A stretch of DNA of 64,000 bases from Oegoconia quadripuncta (GCA_949316235.1 OX438757.1:11774657-11838656); one strand, 5' to 3'. Shown: positions 33,075 to 43,385, numbered from the stretch's first letter. Notes: a model not told the origin generated them from the letters alone. Program-made: numbers and translations.

Positions 33075-33200
33075 GGATTTTTTTTTTAATGAGAGGGCGG
33101 CAAACGAGCATGCGGGTCACCCGATGGAAAGCAATCACCGCCGCCCATGGACACCCGCAACACCAAAAGGGCCACAGATGCGTTGCCGGCCGGGATTACA
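33075..33200 (+). repeat. lepidopteran dispersed repeat (GGCGGCAAACGAGCA type)
   Basis: GGGCGGCAAACGAGCATGCG, GGTCACCCGATGGAAAGCA, ATCACCGCCGCCCATGGACA and GATGCGTTGCCGGCC follow a very widespread lepidopteran repeat that I recognise. Single copy in this window. Confidence 0.55.
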
Positions 33201-33255
33201 GGACTTTAGTATTTAAGCACTATAAGTTCAAGTGCAATGGGCTGGACCGATTGCT

Positions 33256-33372
33256 CAAAGAACTGGGGTTCTACCGCCTAACTCAAAGCTATAGCGATAG
33301 CCATAGCAATGCACTGTCTGTATTGGTCATTGTGTTACAATATGACAAGGACGGACAGTGCATTAACGTCAT
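33256..33372. repeat. repeat sharing TCTACCGCCTAACTC with the Harbinger 5' flank
   Basis: TCTACCGCCTAACTC is shared exactly with about 61328, upstream of the transposase gene. Inside lies an inverted pair, AATGCACTGTCTGTA and GGACGGACAGTGCATTA. It may be a MITE related to Harbinger, but the ends are not defined. Confidence 0.35.
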
Positions 33373-33439
33373 AAACGATAACAATTTCCAAAGCAATAGG
33401 TGGTCTGACTGCTGGTGGCAGATAGAGTGGAAACCATGC

Positions 33440-33810
33440 ATCTGAAAGCGCAGCGTAGAACGTCACCCACAACGTGGAAGAACGACATAAATTAGGAGTT
33501 GCTATGGTATATCAAATTACACTTCTCCGAAACACGTTTGACCAAAGAACGGTTGATCGAATTCCGAGTACATTGCGGAGTTGGCTTTAATTAAAAAATT
33601 TAATGATGAACAAACTCCGCAATGTACTCGGAATTCGATCAACCGTTCTTTGGTCAAATGTGTTTCGTAGTAGTGTAATGTGTACCATAGCAACTCCCTT
33701 ATAGATAGCGGGAAGTCGCTGGATGCAGGCCGCTTACAACCGGTTACTCTCGAAATGTATGGGTTAGGCTTTTGTTCAGGAGTGAATGTCTTGTCGCTGA
33801 TTGATAATGA
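33440..33810 (+). pseudogene. RTE ORF2 C-terminal fossil, split by MITE-B
   Basis: Left of the MITE: CAGCGTAGAACGTCACCC and a TGGAAGAACGAC block (RRTSPTTWKND). Right of it: GGGAAGTCGCTGGATGCAGG (GSRWMQAA) and a decayed EAYVQQW terminus. The frame is broken. Same family as 5548 and 53610. Confidence 0.6.
33495..33698. mobile_element. palindromic MITE-B, full copy
   Basis: A nearly perfect foldback of about 200 bp. GGAGTTGCTATGGTA opens and TACCATAGCAACTCC closes. Within the arms, CAAAGAACGGTTGATCGAAT and its complement are exact. The centre is AAAAATTTAATGATGAACA. It sits in an RTE fossil. TTA flanks both ends, with one extra C on the right, but this short duplication is weak. Confidence 0.85.
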
Positions 33811-35594
33811 TGATTGTGAATTTCTTATTTATTTATGTAAAGGCAAAAGTCTCCCTCTTCTCTCTTAGGGTTTAGACATTTAACTCATCACGTTTGTCCA
33901 ATGCGGGTGGTTGAGTGAACAGAAGACCTTCTTACTAGGCCATTAAGCGCTGCCGCTGATGTTAGAAACCTCCGCCACCGCCAGCACGTTAGTAGTATAT
34001 TAATTCTGTGCCTAAGCTCTAGTTGGCTTGACGTCGACGACGATACAAATTTCTTATTACGAAACCAAAAAGCGTCAGAAATTTCACTCATTACAGACCA
34101 CAGAATATATAATGAAATGTCATGGTCTTCCTTAAAATGTATAAACAAAGTTGTAGATATTTCAATTAGAATATTATTAATTCATAATTGCTGGAACGAA
34201 ATATAGTCATCGACATTTACGCTTTATATTACCTACATTGGATAAATTACATAGCAATAAGTTCAAACCTCACACTTGTTTAGTTCACACAATTATGTAT
34301 TATTGCAATACACGTGTCGATACACTACCTGCTTCACTTTGTATTTTAAAAATACACTAAGTAATTGTTTTTTAAACATGTCAAATTATTGAAAATTATT
34401 TTGCTACTACCCACTTAAATTAATAATTATTAGGTATATGAGTAGGTAATTAAGACTAATTGAGACATCAAACTTTTCTACTTTTTATTTCTTTTGTCTT
34501 TCTTTACTTATAGCTTAGTATCATTGATTTATGTGCTATAGATATGGTCCCGCGATCAAACCTTTTTCGCGCTTTTCTTAATAACGACCCGGTCCGTAAG
34601 CAGTATGCTGATATTCTTGGAAGGCTACCAAAGATGGTTAACCTATAATGATATTAATATTAGATTGTAAATGCACACAAACATAACGACAAAACTGTAC
34701 ATATGGAGATAGGCATTCATCTTATTTTTATTGAAAAGACGATAAAAAAAAATCTCAAATATGTGGAGAGGTTAATTTGAATTTTGAATTTGTAATGAAG
34801 TAAGTCCTAAAGTAAGTAAATCCTATATTACTAACGCGATTCTTTTGTGACAGTGACAATTTTTAAACGATTAATGAGTTGAGAAGGTACGTATAAGTGA
34901 TAAAAAAGTAAATGCGGTAAAAATGCGGGAATTTTTGCAAATGTGTATCTTATGTATTTTATTTTTGAGAAAAGCACTATAGTATATACATGCGTCAATT
35001 CTGGTAGAGTATGAGTTTGAAGTCCGAACTGAAGGTTTAGGCCCGTTTTTATAAACCGTTCTCAAGATTGTAATAAAACAATATTAAAAAAAATATATTG
35101 AGACCGAGACTCGATTTCAATCTCAAGATCGATTCATTAATACGTGCCTTACTCAGCAGTAACATTCCTTTTGTATTAGTAAAAACTTATACTACTGAGC
35201 AAAACCTGTATTTCTAAATTAATCCAATCACAATGCGTCAGTTTCGTATTATTTATAAGCTTTGACGGCTTTGCCTTTAAGGGCCAGCGGTCATTACGCC
35301 CGGGTCTATGCAAGTAAGGGTCGACGCACATGAAATCATGAATACAATTACACGCACCACCCGTTGGTTGGATTAAATTCTCTGGACCAATGAATTTCGA
35401 ATTACATTTTGAAATTGGACGTAAAGACAATGTATACTAATATTGTAGAGGAATGATGATTGTTTTGTAGTGATTTGAATTATGTAATAATCAACTAGTC
35501 GTATATTTCGTATCTCTTAAGATTGAACGAAGATGGATGTAAATAAGTAATATAGAAAGTAATGATCGAATGGCTAAAAACTCTAAATTATAAT
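33811..35594. other. unassigned 1.8-kb AT-rich stretch
   Basis: No recognised gene or repeat. The 86-codon minus frame at 33888-34148 has no known domain. Confidence 0.4.
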
Positions 35595-35608
35595 GAGGTG
35601 GAGACGTT

Positions 35609-35916
35609 TTTTTTTTTAATCTTATTTATTTTTAAGAGGGTTTATTCAAATGCTGAATATGCCACCCTCAACATTGAATTGAAAGTTGTACCTAGTTACC
35701 TATGTAAATCATTACATTTCTAATTCTAATACATAGCTCTACCATTTTGTATACCCTTCTGGCATCCTTCGACAACGGGGCTGCCAAAATGCTATTAAAA
35801 ATACCTAAGTTGTGGCTCCATTGAGGTACAACCTGACGGCGTTGAACAGCGATCCGGTCGCATTCAGCGAGGATATGGTGTACGTCTTCCACTACATTGC
35901 AAACAGCGCAATTGGG
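35609..35916 (-). mobile_element. 5'-truncated LINE insertion with perfect 14-bp TSD
   Basis: Flanked by identical GAGGTGGAGACGTT at 35595-35608 and 35917-35930. A T run next to the left repeat is the minus-strand tail. The content is the end of an ORF2. The frame encodes CAVCNVVEDVHHILAEC, a C-C-H-C zinc motif typical of R1/jockey-type ORF2 termini, then DARRVYKMVELCIRIRN and a stop. The perfect duplication and open frame point to a recent event. Confidence 0.85.
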
Positions 35917-35951
35917 GAGGTGGAGACGTTAATGCAAAGTAATAACATAAC

Positions 35952-36275
35952 ATTAGGTACTATAAAATCATCATCTTGTCCTAGTCCCAATTTATTTGGG
36001 ATGTGCGCATTACGTCTTTTCTGCCAATCTCTATCAGCCGTTCCTTCATCATTCACGCCCTTTTCATTCATATCACCCCTCACACAATCTATCCATCTTT
36101 TCCGTGGTCTTCCTCTTCCCTCCAATTTGACATCCATATTCATCACTCACTTAGTAACATGCGTTTCATTCCTCATACATGTCGAAACGATTTCCTCGTC
36201 ACTCTCTTGTCTTGTCATTTTCATCTCTGCTGCATGTATTTTTCTTTCATCCGTCTTCTTCATATGCCGGATATG
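35952..36275 (-). pseudogene. RTE-like ORF2 terminus relic, fragment 1
   Basis: The minus strand reads MKKTDERKIHAAEMKM, then (after an internal deletion) ETHVTK-stop-VMNMDVKLEGRGRPRKRWID and CVRGDMNEKGVN. GRGRPRKRWIDCV followed by a DM..KGV block is the conserved end of one RTE-type lineage. A stop and a deletion show it is dead. Confidence 0.7.
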
Positions 36276-36481
36276 ATGATAATATTCCAAACGTAAGAAT
36301 CCTCTGTAATTGTATTTCCATAAATATGATAATATTGATATATAAACTCGTCCATAAATGCACATGAGTCTTGTTGAATCCAATTACAATTTTAATTCAT
36401 TAAAAGCATTTTAACTCAGTGCATTAATTCGTCCACGGTCCATACCAAACCTAACGATTACCTTTCCACTTTTCTGTCACG

Positions 36482-36612
36482 AGTGCCACTTTTAAACTCC
36501 CTCTTATATACTCATTCCTTATTTTATCCATTCTCGTCACTCCACTCATCCATTTCAACATTCTCATCACCGCTGCTCGCAACTGCCTTTCATCCGTCTT
36601 CTTCATGCCACA
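36482..36612 (-). pseudogene. RTE-like ORF2 relic, fragment 2
   Basis: The minus strand encodes MKKTDERQLRAAVMRMLKWM then SGVTRMDKIRNEYIRGSLKV. It overlaps the start of fragment 1 in the family consensus, so these are two separate copies in the same orientation. Confidence 0.7.
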
Positions 36613-36820
36613 ACGGATTTATACGGTACGACAGGTCTTTTTACGGATTTATAATTTTTGCTACTATAAAATATCCCTTGATAAATATAACTCTACACCT
36701 GCTGTGCTCAATGGATAACTATCATAGATGCTCAAATGTTATACTATCCAAGCTAATGTTACATTATAGGACTAGCAGACACACACCAAAACAGACGTTC
36801 TCGTCCCAAACCCCAAACAC

Positions 36821-37151
36821 ACCGCCTCCGTGGCTCAATGTAAACAACATTGGGTTTACGATTCGGAGGTCGCAGGTTCGATCCCCAGCGGTGTACATGT
36901 TTAAGTACTAGGTTTGGTTGGTGGTAGGGCATTTTAAATGTCCGCCTTTCTAGCTACCACCGTCTTATCTAAATCTGCCGCCAAGCAGCAATGTTAATAG
37001 CATTGTTGTGTTCCGGTCGTCAGAGATAAGATAGCCAGTCCCCCAAATGTGTTGAGGTTTCCGGGTCAGTACGCTTCCACCTTCGACCTCATCTTCATAT
37101 AACATCAGGTGTGATTGAGGTCAAGTACCAATCCGTTCTGCATAAAAAAAA
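36821..37151 (+). mobile_element. SINE-A copy
   Basis: Full length from ACCGCCTCCGTGGCTCAATG to the TGCATA(n) tail. Box B GGTTCGATCCC is intact. Confidence 0.9.
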
Positions 37152-37467
37152 CACACAAAGTAATAATAGTGCTATTTACCATGATTAAAAAAAATAAACT
37201 CCTGACCCAATTTTATTGCACTGAAATTGCAATGGGACCATTTTGATAGTATCCCCTTTCATTTACAAAAAGCATTACGCAAATCAACCTCCTAAACTCG
37301 AAGATATCGGTACATAAATAAAAAACATACAAACGGTCGAATTGAGAAACTCCTTTTTGAAACCGGTTAAAAATTCTCGACGATTTGCTTTGCAATTATT
37401 ATTTCATGGTTCAGACAAGCTATACCTAAATTAAAAAATTTCATGCATGCAGTTTATTAGATTTATA
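37152..37467. other. unassigned DNA
   Basis: No recognised feature. Confidence 0.4.
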
Positions 37468-37720
37468 AATAAATAAATAAATAATAAAAAATAAATAAAT
37501 ATTTAGGACACTTACACCAATCATCTAGACCCAAACTAAGCAAAGCTTGTGCTATGGATACTAGATAACGGATAAACATACATAAATATTTATATAAACA
37601 TCCATGACTCGGGAATAAATGTTCGTATTCATCATACAAATATTTACCCCTCGCGGGATTCGAACCCGCAACCGTTGGTTTCACTGACAGGGTCACTATC
37701 CACTACACCAATCGGTCGTC
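37468..37720 (-). mobile_element. SINE-B copy
   Basis: Minus-strand copy with an (AAAT)n tail on the left and the tRNA-like head (GGTTCGAATCC, TTGGTGTAGTGG) on the right. Confidence 0.88.
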
Positions 37721-38170
37721 AAATGATGTGTCAGATGTCAAGATGTGTCAGGATCGTAGCAAGTAGAAGTCTATGTCTGCTTACTTTTACGGTAAACAGG
37801 CGTGACTTTATGTAGGTATGTATGTAAACAGAAGGTAATACATAAACCCCCTACCCCTTCATCTTGACCAGGGCTACCTCATTGCTTATATTGTAAATCT
37901 GTTTTTGACACAAGAAATGATTTTTACATTTTTTTTTACATTTCACGTCTGCCCATGATACAACCCGTCACCTTTAGGACACTCACAGGGAGAAACTGTT
38001 TGCTCCAATTCCAATTCACGTGTCACAGATACATTATCCTAAGTAACCACACAGAACTCATTTAACGTTTTATAACACTTTAATCCTTTTCTACATCCTA
38101 AGCAACAGCAAGTAGTCTTGTAACTACGAACCGGCATTGTGTCGGTCCCTTTGTTCTTCGCAAATCAAAC
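37721..38170. other. unassigned, probably single-copy DNA
   Basis: No repeat or gene recognised. It leads into the exon-like segment at 38171. Confidence 0.35.
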
Positions 38171-38230
38171 ATGGCGGGCGCATTGTCGGCGCCCCCTACC
38201 GCCTCTCGGAGGGAAACTTTGCAATTTCGG
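38171..38230 (+). CDS. candidate first coding exon (hypothetical)
   Basis: AAATCAAACATGG is a good insect start context, opening MAGALSAPPTASRRETLQFR. It is followed by CGG|GTATGT, a plausible splice donor in phase 0. The segment is GC-rich, unlike its surroundings, and matches no repeat here. It would join in phase 0 with the exon-like segment at 54488. The open frame alone ends after 35 codons, so only splicing makes it a gene part. Function unknown. It may equally be chance. Confidence 0.25.
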
Positions 38231-38705
38231 GTATGTTCTTTGTGTTTTTCACGTAACCTCTACTGGTATGTAAAGTAATTAGGTATTTAAACAGGGTATT
38301 GCCAGTATTCGTTCTTTGGATAGTGGGATTACTGTTTATAAACGCATAAGGCATAAAACAAGACATACAATTATATAATTAGGAATTGAATACTTTTTAG
38401 CACATAATACAATCTTTATGTAGAGATACATTTTAAACAGCCTCTGTGGTTCGATGTCAACAATATAAGGTAAAACAGAGGTCACGCTGACCCCAATGGG
38501 GTGGTCAGCGTTTGGGTGTTACAAAACTTTAAAGTTCAGTTCAGGCACTAGTGTTACAGTTGCAATTAAGTATTATTATGTAGATTTTATACGATTTAAT
38601 GTACCATTACAATTAATGAACATAATATTTGATTTGATTTGAATTCTAGAAACAACATCCACGGTTCACTTTTCGAAATATACAGAAATGCACACATGAC
38701 ACGAG
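38231..38705. other. mostly unassigned, with small relics
   Basis: 38436-38510 may be a decayed SINE-A head (CAGCCTCTGTGGTTCGATGT) followed by a CGCTGACC/GGTCAGCG palindrome. 38620-38642 is a short (ATTTG)n run like a LINE tail. Confidence 0.35.
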
Positions 38706-38826
38706 GTGAGCCTATCGCTGTTAAAACATGCAAATCTATAGATGTCTTTTTGGTAGAAAGTTCCACGGTCGCCTTTTACGACACCCACATTTTTACGTAC
38801 GGAAACCACACATCACAACTCATAGA
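38706..38826 (+). repeat. dispersed repeat R3, copy
   Basis: CCTATCGCTGTTAAAACATG, AGATGTCTTTTTGGTAGA, GTCGCCTTTTACGACACC and GAAACCACACATC, in the order seen at 18105 and 20763. Confidence 0.5.
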
Positions 38827-38861
38827 TTTCAACTGTGAATAGGTATATAGAGTTATAAATA

Positions 38862-39127
38862 ATGAATAAATATACTTGGACATACGCACAACGCCATCTA
38901 GTTCCACATTTAGCAACTATAGGCTTGTGTTGTGGATACCAGATGGTTGATATACTACACAAATACATTTTTTTTGTAAATAAATAAATATATAAATGTA
39001 AAACATCCATAACTCGGGAACACATGTCTATATTCATCATACAAACATATGCCCCTAGCGGGATTTGAACCCGCAACCTTTTGGTATAGCAGTCAGAGTT
39101 TCTAACCACTACACCAAACAGGTCGTC
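38862..39127 (-). mobile_element. SINE-C copy
   Basis: Minus-strand copy with the ACGCCATCTAGTTCCAC block on the left and the tRNA-like head (GGTTCAAATCCCG, TTTGGTGTAGTGG) on the right. Confidence 0.88.
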
Positions 39128-39298
39128 ATATGTTTATTATGTATTGTATAAGTATGCATTATATTTATGTATGTATGTAATTATGTAAGTATACATATCT
39201 ATTGTAGTATAGTAATTATATAATATGTAGATTCATAGTTTTAATAAAAATGTTTAGCTTTTTATACGCCCAGTCAATGTGTTCTTTTATTTTTACCA

Positions 39299-39432
39299 AG
39301 GTTGAATGGAAGAGATCCCTTTACGGGATAAGTCCGCCTTTGTACTTAATTTTAAGTTACATTTAATTTATCAATGTATATTTTTCATATGAAGTACAAT
39401 AAAGCGTTTCAATATCTAAATAAAAAAAAAAT
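39299..39432 (+). repeat. LINE 3'-UTR fragment (CAATAAAG family)
   Basis: TTGAATGGAAGAGATCCCTT, GGGATAAGTCCGCCTTTGTA and TACAATAAAGCG, then an A run. This is the classic 3' end of a lepidopteran LINE, 5' truncated. Confidence 0.65.
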
Positions 39433-39950
39433 AGGCCCAAAACTAACGCTCTATTAGCTCGACTTTGAGTTAGATAACGGAAGCTATTAGCACCAAAATT
39501 ACACCCACACCCTCATCTCCATACCAATCCCATTAGAAACGTGCAACAGTGTACGCCATTACCATTACCATCAGAGGAATTCGCGCGAAGTGCGAATCTC
39601 GGTGGAGAGCGAAAACGACGTCTTGCATTCATTTACAACACTGTACTAATTCTGAGTGAGGATTGAGGGTAGAAGGTACGCAATTTTTCGCCCGTTATCC
39701 CCTTCGCCCGCGCCCCGCTGTTTACCGCCCTCACCCCCGGCGGACGTGATTCGAAAACAAATACGTACATTCGCAGAATACTGTATTTGTTCGCGCTAAC
39801 TCGAGCGTTGTTCCGACTAGAATACGATGGACAATGTTATTCTATCTTGTTACAATATAATAAATGTCTTACCTATATTTCGTCTGTGGGGTTAGGGTAA
39901 TAAACATTGAATTATGGAATTCAGTTTAAGCCTGAAGTTGTATTTAATTA
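39433..39950. other. unassigned, GC-rich and probably single-copy
   Basis: 39590-39800 (for example CGCCCGCGCCCCGCTG and CACCCCCGGCGGACG) is richer in CpG than its neighbours and matches no repeat in the window. It could be a regulatory island or a 5' untranslated region. Confidence 0.3.
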
Positions 39951-40216
39951 TTCTTGTTTCTTGGGACACATCACGCCTCTAAGCGTAATAACAATAACAC
40001 TTCTATTGTGTCTGGTGAGGATCCGTCATTTAGTCAATCGCTTTTGGATACTGCAACTCTGAATAGTCCAATTCAAATGATTTTCATGTTTTACAACAAG
40101 AAAAATCTTGAGAAAATGTTAAGAGGTCAAGAGGCCCAATCTGATTTAAAAACAATAAACTTTGTCAAAACCTGCCATATAGGTAATGACTTTTCCAAAA
40201 TAATGGTACTCTCCTG
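39951..40216 (+). CDS. unexplained open frame before the MITE/half-LINE insertion
   Basis: About 88 codons without a stop, from FLGTHHASKRNNNNTSIVSG through NKKNLEKMLRGQEAQSDLK to VLSWYPK. It runs straight into MITE-A sequence. Codon use looks mixed and not just AT-rich. There is no ATG at the start and no recognised domain. It might be an exon remnant, a piece of another transposon, or chance. Confidence 0.25.
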
Positions 40217-40270
40217 GTATCCTAAAGTAGCACTGTCTCTTTCTCCCTGGAACAGTATGATGCGACGGCA

Positions 40271-40312
<42 letters not shown>

Positions 40313-40406
40313 CTTTTTTTGTAGACTGGAACTCGCTGATAGTCCTAAGGACTTTTTCAGCTTAACCGGGCGGTGGGGTGAGCGCGATAGCGCTCTGCCC
40401 AATCTC

Positions 40407-40451
40407 TTGCATGCAGTCATGGTGCGCGAAGCGCACCCTGACTGCATGCAA
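40407..40451 (-). promoter_or_regulatory. 3'-UTR hairpin of half-LINE copy 1
   Basis: 21-nt arms around a 3-nt loop: TTGCATGCAGTCA...GCGC, GAA, GCGC...TGACTGCATGCAA, with one mismatch. It lies about 90 nt from the poly(A). Identical in copy 2. It may be a recognition structure for a trans-acting reverse transcriptase. Confidence 0.6.
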
Positions 40452-40812
40452 CAGGACGAAAAGTAGATGCTTGCAACCGACGCCTAAGGGTGCCCACGCA
40501 GGGCTCGAACCTCGGCTTAGGGCGTTGCATGGGGGAATTTAGAGACTTGATTACCATCGCTTCGTAATGTGTATAGTCAGAGAGAAGAAACGACGCAAGA
40601 AACTCTCCGACACACAATTTTGAATTTGGAAAAAGCTAATTGTAGTGTGCTATACATAGGTATGTTTAGTGACAAACAGTGAAAGGCCTAGGCGACCTTA
40701 GTCGTACTAAAAATCGCGGTGACTCTAGGGTGTGACAAAGACGCGGATCTATACTCACCGGCGAGTATAGAGTGTCGTTTGTAGTGTGAACATGATTACG
40801 GTGGGTGAACGC

Positions 40813-42462
40813 CTAAGTGGCGTTCGCGTTGAAATTTGAGATTGAGGCGATCAATCTCGAGTGGTTGATAGCGACAGCCAGCCGATCTTCCGGCTTGCCG
40901 TCGGTGGCCCTGAGCTGTCGGGCGAGCTCCGCGATTTCGGCAGCGTTGAAGACGCTGGCGAAGCGGCAAACTAACGATAAATCGTCTTCGGCCAGAGGGG
41001 CAGGGGGGGGGCGGTTATTCGCGGGGGTTTGCTTTGCCGGGGAAGCCGGTGAGCCGAGGTAAATTGGGCTCGCGAGCTGCTGAGTAGCAGGGCGAGTTGG
41101 AAGTGGGGAGTGGGCGGCGACCTTTGCCCATGAGGGGCGCAGGTCAGCTACAGCCGGTGGCGGCATATAACTTGTGGGCTTTAGCGGGGGAAAATTGGGT
41201 TTGGTCACTCCAATGGACATGAGTGGGCGCGGCGGCGATTTAGTTTGGGCAGGGGTGCGCCCAGCCGCAACGCGGTTCCTGCGAGGAGCCATCGGGCATC
41301 CGCGGTAATTCGCGGGGTGCCCAGTGGCTCCGCACAAGACGCAGCTCGGCGGCTCGGTGCACTCCTCCCTAACTTTAGGGCGGGGGCAGTCGGTTGTGCC
41401 GTGGTCTCCGAGGCACTTGACGCACCTTGGAGTGGCAAAGCAATTACGGGCAGAGTGCCCGTAAAGCTGACATCGGTGGCATTGGCCCGGGGGGCCTTTG
41501 CGATTGGGGGGCTCTACGGTGAGGCCGGAGAGGTTGCAAACAGTCTTCAGCTTGCTGGCGACTGATTTGCCTAAATGGGTCATGGGGAGAATGACCAGCA
41601 CCATGTCGTATGGAGTTTTGGTGCGGCCATTGTACATCCTGTGTACTTCGGAAGCGGGGAAGCCCTGCGCCTGGAGGTCCTCCAAGATATCCTTGGAGTC
41701 CAGCTCCTTTGGCACTCCGCGTATGACCGCGCGGAAGAGGCGTTCCGCCTCAAGGGCATACGTATGAAAGCCGATAGCTTCGGCTTTGAGGAGGGTCGTG
41801 AGGCGACGGTGTTCGTCGGAGGTAGGTACCTCGACTTTGATACCCTGAGGGGTCGATCGGGCGTGGGTGAAGGCGATCTTCTTTTCATTAAGAAGAGCAG
41901 ATAGACGGCCCCACTTGGCCTTATCCTGTACTATTACAGGGGGCGGGCGAGTGGAGCGGGCGGCCTGAGGGGCGGGGGGCGGGATGGCACTAGTGTCCAT
42001 CGGCTCCGCTGAGGGCGGGGGGGTGTTGGCCGCAGCGCTCTTTTTAGGAGGCTGCGCTGACGAAGAAGAGGAGGAGGCAGCAGATTTGGCGTTACGCCGC
42101 CTCTTTTGCCGCTTGGTCTTGGTGACCGGGATGAACTCATCCTCATCCATGGAGGTGCAGTACGAGTCCGAAAGGGATTCGTACGAATCGGTACAGTCGT
42201 TTTCTTCTGAGGCTACGACGTCCTTGCTCGCGGGGGAGCTTGACGGTCCAGCCTCAGGGGATGAGGAGGTGTGCCTGAGGGGCGAGCGGTCGCGGGTGAG
42301 CCGTTTGGTATGCTCATCGGATTTGGCTATGCTTTTTTCAGCAGCCTCGAGTAGGTGGGCGAAGTGAGGAGACTCCTTGAGTTCGACACAGACGCGGGGG
42401 TGGTTTCGAAGAAGGTGGGTCATGATGGACTTGACGGCGACCATCTCGAGTAGGTGGGACAT
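40813..42462 (-). CDS. half-LINE ORF1 (Gag-like zinc-knuckle protein), copy 1
   Basis: 549 residues, ATG to stop, no breaks. Order: a helical N-terminus (MSHLLEMVAVKSIMTHLLRN); a low-complexity middle with acidic and Ser/Pro stretches and a basic KTKRQKRRRN patch that could serve nuclear import; an RRM-like/pre-C2HC region (about 225-325, FRAVIRGVPKELDSKDILED and DMVLVILPMTH); and three zinc knuckles at about 337-400 (CHRCQLYGHSARNC, CVKCLGDHGTTDC, CVLCGATGHPANYRGC). A Pro-rich segment and a C-terminal helix (FNAAEIAELARQLRA) follow. This matches jockey/I-type ORF1 (Gag) proteins, which package element RNA. It differs from copy 2 at six residues by eye. Long frames on the opposite strand are GC-driven shadows. 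Confidence 0.92.
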   Translation of the reverse strand: MSHLLEMVAVKSIMTHLLRNHPRVCVELKESPHFAHLLEAAEKSIAKSDEHTKRLTRDRSPLRHTSSSPEAGPSSSPASKDVVASEENDCTDSYESLSDSYCTSMDEDEFIPVTKTKRQKRRRNAKSAASSSSSSAQPPKKSAAANTPPPSAEPMDTSAIPPPAPQAARSTRPPPVIVQDKAKWGRLSALLNEKKIAFTHARSTPQGIKVEVPTSDEHRRLTTLLKAEAIGFHTYALEAERLFRAVIRGVPKELDSKDILEDLQAQGFPASEVHRMYNGRTKTPYDMVLVILPMTHLGKSVASKLKTVCNLSGLTVEPPNRKGPPGQCHRCQLYGHSARNCFATPRCVKCLGDHGTTDCPRPKVREECTEPPSCVLCGATGHPANYRGCPMAPRRNRVAAGRTPAQTKSPPRPLMSIGVTKPNFPPLKPTSYMPPPAVADLRPSWAKVAAHSPLPTRPATQQLASPIYLGSPASPAKQTPANNRPPPAPLAEDDLSLVCRFASVFNAAEIAELARQLRATDGKPEDRLAVAINHSRLIASISNFNANAT

Positions 42463-43385
42463 TTTGAAAAATTCAAAAAGAGAGGGTGCGTGAAGCGCAA
42501 AGTGCGTGAAGCGCGGGGTCCGACGGGTGGGATTGCCCGCGGATGTGTAGGTACCCTCCCGGCCGGGTGAGGCGGGGAGGTTGAGTGACCTAGGTGGGCC
42601 CTAACACTCAGGTGTGTCGTGGTCCTCCGCCAATCTTAATGTGCGGAGGGTGTAAAGCCCTAGCAGCCCGAGGCGAGAGGGTAGCCGGCCGGGAGCGGTC
42701 CCGGCAGACGCCCAAACAACACCACGGGGATAGGAGGGTGGGATGGGTGGTTGGTAGGGCGGACGCAATTAGCGCACGACTAGGAGACCCCCCAAGGCCG
42801 TACGCTAACGCCTTCCGAAAGTGTGTTTCCCAGAAGGGGAACCACGAGGCTCGGGTCGGCCTCCTGCCCGAGACACTGTTTTCCCCTGCCTAAGGGGTGT
42901 CTGTCAGGGCGACCACCGCTAGGGGCGGATTTGCAACGATGCACGAGTTCGCGTGAAACAAAAGGGACCTAGAACCCGCAGTGAAAACTGCGCGGCGGTC
43001 CCTATGCGCAATAACGTATACGACGTTAAACAGTCGACGCGGCCGGCCGCGGAGTGGCGCTACCGTCGCGGAAGCACGGATGTAGACCGGCGCGGGGTGA
43101 GCGCGACGCGGTTGTGCGGCACGACGGACGACACGGCGCGGAAGAGCAGCAGGCGGCGAGCGCAGCACGATGCACGATGCACGGAGCACGGAGCACAGCG
43201 CAGCACAGCACAGCGAGACGAACGAACGAACGATCGAGAGAGCGCGCGACAGACGTGCGGTCGCGACGGAGGCGCGGAGCGGAATCCAGTGAGCGACGGC
43301 ACCATTCCAAAACTGGTTTTAGTTTAGTTGGTGAACACCCGAATCGACACCATTGGGTGATAATAGACAAGAAGAATATAATAGG

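Larger units (their letters stand above)
40273..43292 (-). mobile_element. half-LINE copy 1 (ORF1-only non-LTR retroelement)
   Basis: The 11-bp target duplication GCGACGGCACC lies at 40262-40272 and 43293-43303. On the minus strand it has a ~830-nt GC-rich 5' UTR, a 549-codon ORF1, a ~490-nt 3' UTR and a ~47-nt poly(A). No ORF2, endonuclease or reverse transcriptase is present, and nothing suggests an internal deletion scar after ORF1. Copy 2 at 50031 has the same ends and the same structure, so the ORF1-only form is itself the transposed unit. The 5' ends differ slightly: copy 1 begins CACTGGATTCCGCTCCGCGC. Confidence 0.85.
40217..43353. mobile_element. MITE-A, truncated left, interrupted by half-LINE
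   Basis: 40222-40272 is the MITE-A centre (CTGTCTCTTTCTCCCTGGAA, GATGCGACGGCACC) and 43304-43353 is its right arm (CCAAAACTGGTTTTAGTTTA, GAATCGACACCATT). The half-LINE at 40273-43292 separates them with duplication of GCGACGGCACC. The left arm of the MITE is missing. Confidence 0.8.

Noticed and set aside
41205..42367. Long frames overlapping the half-LINE ORF1 on other strands (up to 127 codons)
   Set aside because: They mirror the GC-rich ORF1 and recur identically at 50948-52498. They have no domains, and ORF1 with its three zinc knuckles is the clear coding frame.
42594..43327. Genes in the GC-rich 5' UTR of the half-LINEs (99-135 codons, both strands)
   Set aside because: High GC suppresses stops. 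The frames overlap on both strands and lack known motifs. A short upstream ORF cannot be excluded but is not supported.
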